Of a stretch of DNA of 64,000 nucleotides, positions 8,967 to 14,567 are shown piece after piece. The position numbers were made by a program, and so were the translations under genes. This stretch comes from Lactobacillus isalae. Its GTDB lineage: Bacteria; Bacillota; Bacilli; Lactobacillales; Lactobacillaceae. The number at the start of each line of letters is the position of its first letter. Within the stretch, counting starts at the first letter, position 1. Where the stretch lies: positions 620,001 through 684,000 of the forward strand of contig NZ_OX443569.1 of assembly GCF_947539375.1 (NCBI RefSeq), in the 5' to 3' direction. Below the pieces are notes generated by a model. It was not told the DNA's origin, did no database searches, and was given only the letters and a program-made list of their open reading frames with translations.

Positions 8967-8980
8967 TGTTTGCGCTTACA
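8967..8980 (+). promoter_or_regulatory. cre-like site overlapping the hydrolase promoter
   Basis: TGTTTGCGCTTACA matches cre with two mismatches at the W/A positions. It lies just upstream of an extended -10 (TGATAAAAT, 8985-8993) that would start transcription near the RAT at 9000. Confidence 0.5.
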
Positions 8981-8999
8981 GAAATGATAAAATAAGTTA

Positions 9000-9074
9000 G
9001 GATTGTGACATTAAGTTGGCAAGACCGGATAAGCCTAAAGAATTCATTTGGTTTATTAGTGTCTTGCTTTTTTT
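9000..9074 (+). promoter_or_regulatory. RAT antiterminator overlapping a terminator, before the GH140-like gene
   Basis: The 27-nt segment 9000-9026 begins GGATTGTGAC and ends GGCAAGACC, the hallmark ends of a ribonucleic antiterminator for BglG/LicT proteins. Its 3' part (GGCAAGAC, 9018-9025) pairs with GTCTTGC at 9061-9067 followed by eight T, a terminator. The two structures are mutually exclusive. The near-identical element at 10461 lies before the licT gene, so one antiterminator probably controls both. Confidence 0.85.
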
Positions 9075-9089
9075 ATAGGAGAAAACAAT

Positions 9090-10385
9090 ATGCTGACAAC
9101 AAAAGGAAAATACTTATATAAAGATGGCAAAAAATTCTTTTATTTAGCAGATACTTGCTGGGGTGCATTTACAAGTATTGAAATGCCAGATTGGCGTTAC
9201 TATCTTGATACTAGAAAAGCAGAAGGATTTAACACAATTCAAATTAATATTTTAAGACAGTGGGATTCAAGCAAACCTTTAGCAGGAAGAGAACCATTTG
9301 CAATTAAAGAGCATGAAGATGGATCATATGAATATGACTTCACTAAAATAAATGAAAGTTATTTTGATAATGCTGTTAAGATGCTTGAAGAAATGAGAAA
9401 AAGAGACATGGTGCCGGCTTTAGTTTTACTTTGGAGTAACTTTATTCCAGATAATTGGATTGCAAGTTATCATGCCGCTAAAAATAATCTAATGTCCTTT
9501 GATCAAATCAGACCATATGTGACTTATGTAGTAAATAAGTTTAAAGAATTTCATCCTATTTGGTTTGTTAGTGGGGATGTTGGCTTTACCGATAATGAAA
9601 AACAAGACCGCGAAAAGGCAATTAAATATTATCGAGAAGTCTTAAATACAGCTAAAGAAATTGATCCAGAAGGTATCTACACTTTTCATATTAATGGTGA
9701 AAGTCACGACTTGCCAGAAGAGTTTGTTAAGCAAGTTAGCTTTTATAGTTACCAATCTGGTCATGGTTACGCTGGTCAAAATACTGCCTATACTATTCCT
9801 TTGGCTTTACGTAAAAAGCAAGATTACACTGGTCCAATTATTGACACTGAGCTATGTTATGAGGGCTTAACTCAAATGCATTCGCCTGAACCTAAAAGAT
9901 ACAGTGCTTTTGATGTGCGAAAAGCAGCTTGGCGAGCTGTTTTGTCCGGTGCTGATGCAGGGTTAGGTTATGGCAGTTTTGGAATTTGGCCATGGAAAGA
10001 TACTAGTCGTCCCGAACAAGAATTAGAACAGAACTTTAATGTTCAGCTTGTACCATATGACTGGCGTACTTGTTTAACATTTCGTGGCGCAAAAGATTTA
10101 GGATTTTTGAAGAGTATTTTAGATGAATATGCTCTAAATGGAGTGAATCCGTTAAATGAAGGTGAAGACGATGCTATTAGAGCAGCTGAAAGTGAGAATT
10201 ATGTACTAATTTATTTACCCACGGCTGGTACTTTAGACTTTAGTAAGTTTGGATTTAATATCAATGAGTGTAAAGTAATTGACTTACAGAAAAGAACTAT
10301 TTTAGAAGGAAAAGTTGAAAATAATACCTTTCAGATGCTGCCAATATTAGAAGATGAGGTAGTAATTATAAGTAAGAAGCACTAA
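9090..10385 (+). CDS. DUF4038 / GH140-like glycoside hydrolase (apiosidase-like), intracellular
   Basis: A 431-aa DUF4038-type (beta/alpha)8 hydrolase related to GH140. It starts with the usual 'DGKKFFYLADTCWGAF' strand. It carries candidate catalytic acids at D163 (WFVSGD) and E254 or E258 (DTELCYEG), the positions where the family has its nucleophile and acid/base. There is no signal peptide, so the substrate must be imported. GH140's characterised member releases D-apiose from rhamnogalacturonan II side chains; an intracellular enzyme would act on small apiosyl glycosides. It is behind its own RAT/terminator switch and cre-like site and 170 nt before a LicT-PTS-esterase operon. RBS TAGGAG is 7 nt from the ATG. 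Family placement is fairly sure; the apiosidase activity is inference. Confidence 0.75.
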   Translation: MLTTKGKYLYKDGKKFFYLADTCWGAFTSIEMPDWRYYLDTRKAEGFNTIQINILRQWDSSKPLAGREPFAIKEHEDGSYEYDFTKINESYFDNAVKMLEEMRKRDMVPALVLLWSNFIPDNWIASYHAAKNNLMSFDQIRPYVTYVVNKFKEFHPIWFVSGDVGFTDNEKQDREKAIKYYREVLNTAKEIDPEGIYTFHINGESHDLPEEFVKQVSFYSYQSGHGYAGQNTAYTIPLALRKKQDYTGPIIDTELCYEGLTQMHSPEPKRYSAFDVRKAAWRAVLSGADAGLGYGSFGIWPWKDTSRPEQELEQNFNVQLVPYDWRTCLTFRGAKDLGFLKSILDEYALNGVNPLNEGEDDAIRAAESENYVLIYLPTAGTLDFSKFGFNINECKVIDLQKRTILEGKVENNTFQMLPILEDEVVIISKKH

Positions 10386-10400
10386 ATTAAACTAAACTAA
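10381..10400 (-). promoter_or_regulatory. Operator-like repeat O3, upstream of the licT-PTS operon
   Basis: Read on the minus strand this is TTAGTTTAGTTTAATTTAGT, 18 of 20 identical to O1. It overlaps the stop codon of the hydrolase gene and ends 11 nt before the -35 box of the next promoter. Confidence 0.6.
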
Positions 10401-10411
10401 TTTGAATGCCA

Positions 10412-10440
10412 TTGCAATCGCTTACAACGAGTGCTATATT
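10412..10440 (+). promoter_or_regulatory. Promoter with overlapping cre site for the licT-PTS operon
   Basis: TTGCAA (10412-10417), a 17-bp spacer and TATATT (10435-10440) with an extended TG form a good sigma-A promoter. TGCAATCGCTTACA (10413-10426) matches cre except one position and covers the -35, so CcpA would block it. Transcription should begin shortly before the RAT at 10461. Confidence 0.65.
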
Positions 10441-10460
10441 TATAATTGAAATAAGAAATC

Positions 10461-10537
10461 GGATTGTTACATTGAGTTGGCAAGACCAAATAAATCTAAA
10501 TTGTTTTAATTAGGTTTATTGTGTCTTGCCATTTTTT
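10461..10537 (+). promoter_or_regulatory. RAT antiterminator/terminator switch before licT
   Basis: 10461-10487 begins GGATTGTTAC and ends GGCAAGACC, differing from the element at 9000 at only two of 27 bases. GGCAAGAC (10479-10486) pairs with GTCTTGCC (10523-10530), followed by ATTTTTT. This is the standard LicT/BglG arrangement, making the licT-PTS operon autoregulated. Confidence 0.9.
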
Positions 10538-10554
10538 ATTGAAAGGTAAATTTT

Positions 10555-11397
10555 ATGCTTCTAATTAAGAGAGTTCTTAACAATAACGCAGTTGTTGCGA
10601 CAGATAAACATAAGCAGACATTGGTCGCTTTAGGAAACGGGATTGCTTTTCATAAAAAGTCAGGAGAAATCATTTCTGAAGATAAAGTGGAAAAAATATT
10701 TTATCCTCAAAATGAAAAAGATACTAACTCAATGAGCGAAATGCTAGCAAGCATTGATCCAAAGTATATTGAACTATCCGATCAAATTATTTCGGAGACA
10801 ATTGCAAGCTCAGGCAAAAAGTTGAGTGATGATATTTATTTATCATTACCAGATCATTTGCAGTTTGCGGTTGAAAGATTAAAAAAGGGGATGCCGATTC
10901 AGAACCGTTTAACTATTGAAACGATGCAAACATATCCGGATGAATTTCAATTAGGAAAACGTGTCTTACGTTATTTAGAAAAAACAGAAAACCTTAAATT
11001 TCCAGAAGATGAAGCTACCAATATAGCAATGCACTTGATTACTGCTGAAGAAGGGAATTCGCTTGAACATACTGCAGGAACAATTGAACTAATTAATCGA
11101 TTTTTAGAAATCATTAGCGAAATGCTAAAGATGGAAATTAATTCGAAATCAGTTGCTTATTATCGTTTAGTAACGCATTTAAAGTTCTTTGCTCAGAGAA
11201 TTTCTAAAAAACAGACGCAAGAAGCTAATGTAGATCCAGAACTTTATAACATGGTTATTCATCGCTACCATAAAGAATATTTAATTTCTCAACGTATTGC
11301 GGGAATTGTAATGCGAAAATTCAATTACAAAGTATCGCAAGATGAAATTATGTATTTAACCATTCATATTCATCATATTGCAGTAGCAGATAGGTAG
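10555..11397 (+). CDS. licT: BglG/LicT-family transcriptional antiterminator
   Basis: A 280-aa antiterminator. The RNA-binding CAT domain (residues 1-56) begins LLIKRVLNNNAVVATDKHKQ and includes LGNGIAFHKKSGE. Two PTS regulation domains follow: PRD1 (about 70-170) with LPDHLQFAVERLKKG and NIAMHLITAEEG, and PRD2 (about 175-280) with HIHHIAV. The histidines of LPDH, MHL and HIHH are the usual phosphorylation sites. It lies behind a RAT/terminator and 5 nt before the PTS permease. Without substrate the permease phosphorylates PRD1 and keeps the protein off; HPr activates PRD2. It is the likely reader of the RATs at 9000 and 10461. Confidence 0.95.
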   Translation: MLLIKRVLNNNAVVATDKHKQTLVALGNGIAFHKKSGEIISEDKVEKIFYPQNEKDTNSMSEMLASIDPKYIELSDQIISETIASSGKKLSDDIYLSLPDHLQFAVERLKKGMPIQNRLTIETMQTYPDEFQLGKRVLRYLEKTENLKFPEDEATNIAMHLITAEEGNSLEHTAGTIELINRFLEIISEMLKMEINSKSVAYYRLVTHLKFFAQRISKKQTQEANVDPELYNMVIHRYHKEYLISQRIAGIVMRKFNYKVSQDEIMYLTIHIHHIAVADR

Positions 11398-11402
11398 TAA
11401 AA

Positions 11403-13595
11403 ATGAATAGCAATTATCAAAAGGTAGCAAAGAAAATCTTAGTAGCTGTTGGCGGAGCTGAAAACATTGACGAAGTTTTCAATTGTATTGCTCGATTAAG
11501 ATTTTATTTAAAAGATTCAAATAAAATAAATTATCAAGAATTAGAGTTAATTCCAGAGGTTTCAGAAAGCAAGTTTGAAGACGGACAACTACAAGTCCTT
11601 TTAGGACAAAATGTTGAAAAATATTACCAAGCATTAATTAACTTGATGAAACAAGCTAATGCAAGTAGAGGAGTAAAGAAAATGTCTAAGGCTGATGAAA
11701 AAAATAAAAAACTAGCTGAACAAATAGTAAAGCTAGTTGGTGGAAAGGATAACGTAATTAGTTTAGTTCACTGTGTAACTAGATTGCGTTTTAAGTTAAA
11801 GGATGAAAAGAAAGCTGATGATGACGCAATCAAACAATTAAAAGGCGTCATGGGAGTTGCACATGCAGGCGGTCAATATCAGGTTATTATTGGAAATAAT
11901 GTGGCTGATGTTTACGATCAAGTGATGCCACTTTTGGGCTTGAGTAGTGAAGAAGAGGTAACTACTGATGACGAAAAAGATGGAAATATTTTTAGTAGAC
12001 TAGTGGCTTTAATTTCTTCATTATTCATGCCATTGTTAGGTGTCATGACCGGTGCTGGTATGTTGAAAGGACTCTTGGTTTTACTTAATGTTTTAGGTTG
12101 GGTAAAGCAAGGTACTGGTACTTACATGATTTGGAATGCGGCAGCTGATTCCTTGTTTTACTTTTTACCAGTTTTATTAGGCTTTTCTGCTGCTAAAACA
12201 TTTCATGTTAATAAATATTTAGGTGCTGTTACTGGTGGAGCATTAGTCTATCCAACAATGGTTGCAGCAGCTACAGCTCACAAAGCAATTACTTTCTTTG
12301 GACTTCCAGTCAATTTGATGAATTATAGTCAAACCATGTTACCAATTGTATTTGCAATTTGGGGAATGTCATGGTTTGAAAAAGGTACTAAGAAAGTTGT
12401 ACCAAAGGTGGTACAAAACTTATTTGTTCCTCTTTTAGACTTAATGGTAATTGTTCCTTTAACTTACTTAATTGTTGGACCAGTTATGCAAACCCTTAGT
12501 CAATGGCTATCAAGTGCAAGTCTTTGGCTATATGGATTAGTTCCTGTAGTAGCAGGATTTGTAATCGGTGGCATTTGGCAAGCAGCCGTTATTGTAGGTT
12601 TGCACTGGGCATTTATTCCGGTATTAATGAATAATTTAATGACAAATCATTTTGACCCAATTAACGGTATTATGTACTGTACCTTGTTTGGACAAGTTGG
12701 AGCAGCTTTAGCAATGGGACTTAAAGCAAAAGATAAAAACTTTAAAGAAATTGCTATCCCTGCAGCTGTGTCTGGTTTCTTTGGTGTTACAGAACCAATT
12801 ATTTATGGTGTAACCTTACCACATAAAAAATCATTTGTATTTGCTTCAATTGGATCAGCCTTTGGCGGTGCAATCGCAGCCGCCTTTCATGCAGGTATGT
12901 ATACAATGCCTGGTGGTGGTATTTTCGGTATTCCAGCATTTATTAATCCAAAAGGAATTGATGCATCATTTATCGCATTTGTAATCTCATTAATTGTAGC
13001 TTTTGCATTAGCCTTTATTTTGACATTTATTTGGGGCGATAAAGTTGTACCAGCTACTCCAAAGAAAAAATTCGATGTTAAAAAAGTTGAATTTAAAGAT
13101 CAAGGAATTGCTTCTCCAATTCAAGGTACTGCTGTTGAATTAAAGAATGTAGATGATCCAGTATTTTCAGCTGGAACAATTGGTAAAGGATTGGCTGTAC
13201 AACCAAATAATAATGAAGTACGTGCTCCATTTGATGGAGAAGTAATTTCAGTATTTCCAACTAAGCATGCTATTGGTTTGAAGTCAGAAAATGGTGTTGA
13301 ATTACTGATTCATTTAGGTATTAATACTGTTAACTTAAAGGGTAAGTATTTTGACGCCAAAGTGGCTGCTGGTCAAAAAGTTAAACAAGGTGATTTACTT
13401 GAGACCTTTGACGTAGATCAAATTAAATCCGCTGGGTACGACACAGTTGTTCCAATTATCGTTACTAATACCAATAATTTTGATGATATTATTGTTGAAA
13501 AGAAAGATGGCGATTCAGTCAAATTTGGCGATCAAATATTGATGGCTACAGTTGACCAAGAAGTAGAAATTCCTGTTAATGCAACTCAAGCATAG
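11403..13595 (+). CDS. PTS beta-glucoside-type EII permease with an extra N-terminal IIB domain (IIB-IIB-IIC-IIA)
   Basis: A 730-aa membrane permease. Residues 1-85 form an extra IIB-like domain with C28 in FNCIARLRF. Residues 94-180 form the normal IIB domain with active C124 in VHCVTRLRF. The IIC membrane domain spans about 200-550 (FGVTEPIIYGVTLP is the conserved substrate loop). The IIA domain (about 565-725) has phospho-histidine H637 in LLIHLGINTV. Typical BglP/BglF proteins are 620-640 aa. An internal ATG at 11682 (residue 94) has a near-ideal GAGGAG 8 nt upstream and would give exactly that length. The permease should import and phosphorylate a glucoside. Neighbouring hydrolases suggest a plant disaccharide or aryl glycoside with apiose or rhamnose. 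It is followed by an esterase with 12 nt spacing. Confidence 0.92.
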   Translation: MNSNYQKVAKKILVAVGGAENIDEVFNCIARLRFYLKDSNKINYQELELIPEVSESKFEDGQLQVLLGQNVEKYYQALINLMKQANASRGVKKMSKADEKNKKLAEQIVKLVGGKDNVISLVHCVTRLRFKLKDEKKADDDAIKQLKGVMGVAHAGGQYQVIIGNNVADVYDQVMPLLGLSSEEEVTTDDEKDGNIFSRLVALISSLFMPLLGVMTGAGMLKGLLVLLNVLGWVKQGTGTYMIWNAAADSLFYFLPVLLGFSAAKTFHVNKYLGAVTGGALVYPTMVAAATAHKAITFFGLPVNLMNYSQTMLPIVFAIWGMSWFEKGTKKVVPKVVQNLFVPLLDLMVIVPLTYLIVGPVMQTLSQWLSSASLWLYGLVPVVAGFVIGGIWQAAVIVGLHWAFIPVLMNNLMTNHFDPINGIMYCTLFGQVGAALAMGLKAKDKNFKEIAIPAAVSGFFGVTEPIIYGVTLPHKKSFVFASIGSAFGGAIAAAFHAGMYTMPGGGIFGIPAFINPKGIDASFIAFVISLIVAFALAFILTFIWGDKVVPATPKKKFDVKKVEFKDQGIASPIQGTAVELKNVDDPVFSAGTIGKGLAVQPNNNEVRAPFDGEVISVFPTKHAIGLKSENGVELLIHLGINTVNLKGKYFDAKVAAGQKVKQGDLLETFDVDQIKSAGYDTVVPIIVTNTNNFDDIIVEKKDGDSVKFGDQILMATVDQEVEIPVNATQA
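11668..11684 (+). promoter_or_regulatory. Internal RBS and start codon inside the PTS gene
   Basis: GAGGAG (11668-11673) followed by 8 nt and ATG (11682), in frame with the permease. Initiation here would give a 637-aa IIB-IIC-IIA protein without the extra IIB domain. Confidence 0.5.
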
Positions 13596-13607
13596 GAGGG
13601 TAGATCT

Positions 13608-14516
13608 ATGAAATATTTTAAGAAAAATATTGGAGAAAATGGAGCAGAAGCGACTTTTTATTTGCAAGAGCCAAATAAAGAAATTGATATTAAGCGCAAA
13701 TCTCCAGTAATGATCGTTGTTCCGGGTGGAGCATATATGTGGACGTCCTGGCGCGAAGAAGAACCTATTGCTCTTGAATTTTTAGGAAAAGGATTTTCAT
13801 GTATTGTGGCCCAATATGCAACTGAAGGCTTAGGCTTTTATGATGGTAAACATGATTATAGTAAAGAACCTGTCTCTGCTTTCCCTAATCCTTTAGTAGA
13901 TCTGGCCAAGATTGTAGCGTATGTGAGAGAGAATGCAGAAGAGTGGAACTTAGACAGTAACAGTATAAATGTAATTGGATTTTCGGCTGGTGGTAATTTA
14001 ACTGCTCAATTAGGAGTTTACTGGAATACTGATTGGCTAGAAAAGTTAGTCGGAAAATCAAGAAAAGAATATCAACCAAATTCAATTTGTCTATCCTATG
14101 GTGCTCCACACATGGCACAATCGCCTGAAAAAGATCGCTACAAACAAACTAAGAAAATGGCTGGTCCTAGTATGATTGACTATGCAACTTTAGGAAATGA
14201 TCAATCAGAAGAGCGAGTACGATTAGTTAATATGATTGATACAGTATCTAAGGATGTACCACCAACTTTTATCTGGCACACCATGGAAGATCCTTATGTT
14301 CCAGTAGCAAGTGCTCTTAATTTTGCTAGCCAATTAGAAGAGAAGATGGTACCTTTTGAACTTCATATTTATCAAAAGGGAAAGCATGGCTTGGCTTTGG
14401 CAGATTTAAGAACTGATAGTAAAAAAGATCGAAGTCAAAGTAATGAACAAGCTGCAACTTGGAAGAGATTATACTTAGGCTGGTTAAAAGAAAATAAGCT
14501 GATTAATTTATTTTAG
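13608..14516 (+). CDS. Alpha/beta-hydrolase esterase (BD-FAE / acetyl-esterase type)
   Basis: A 302-aa intracellular alpha/beta hydrolase. It has an oxyanion-hole segment PGGAYMW (39-45) with the HGG-like PGG, nucleophile S126 in GFSAGG, acid D in HTMEDPYVP and base H in GKHGLAL. This order fits esterases of the Abhydrolase_3/BD-FAE group that remove acetyl or phenolic acyl groups from carbohydrates. It is the last gene of the licT-PTS operon (12 nt after the permease; RBS GGAGGG) and is followed by a terminator. In this context it could deacylate imported glycosides before hydrolysis; many flavonoid apiosyl-glucosides occur as malonyl or acetyl esters. The substrate is inference. Confidence 0.8.
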   Translation: MKYFKKNIGENGAEATFYLQEPNKEIDIKRKSPVMIVVPGGAYMWTSWREEEPIALEFLGKGFSCIVAQYATEGLGFYDGKHDYSKEPVSAFPNPLVDLAKIVAYVRENAEEWNLDSNSINVIGFSAGGNLTAQLGVYWNTDWLEKLVGKSRKEYQPNSICLSYGAPHMAQSPEKDRYKQTKKMAGPSMIDYATLGNDQSEERVRLVNMIDTVSKDVPPTFIWHTMEDPYVPVASALNFASQLEEKMVPFELHIYQKGKHGLALADLRTDSKKDRSQSNEQAATWKRLYLGWLKENKLINLF

Positions 14517-14550
14517 AAAAAGGTTTGGCAAGACGAGCCAAACCTTTTTT
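14517..14550 (+). terminator. Terminator of the licT-PTS-esterase operon
   Basis: GGTTTGGC (14522-14529) pairs with GCCAAACC (14537-14544), flanked by A5 and T6, a strong intrinsic terminator. The rhamnosidase gene starts 18 nt later, so part of its expression may depend on read-through or on an unseen promoter. Confidence 0.85.
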
Positions 14551-14567
14551 ATTAGGAGAAGATAAAA

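Noticed and set aside
14522-14550. GGCAAGAC in the esterase terminator as a third RAT for licT
   Set aside because: The 5' half of a RAT (GGATTGTTAC) is missing; only a plain terminator is seen.
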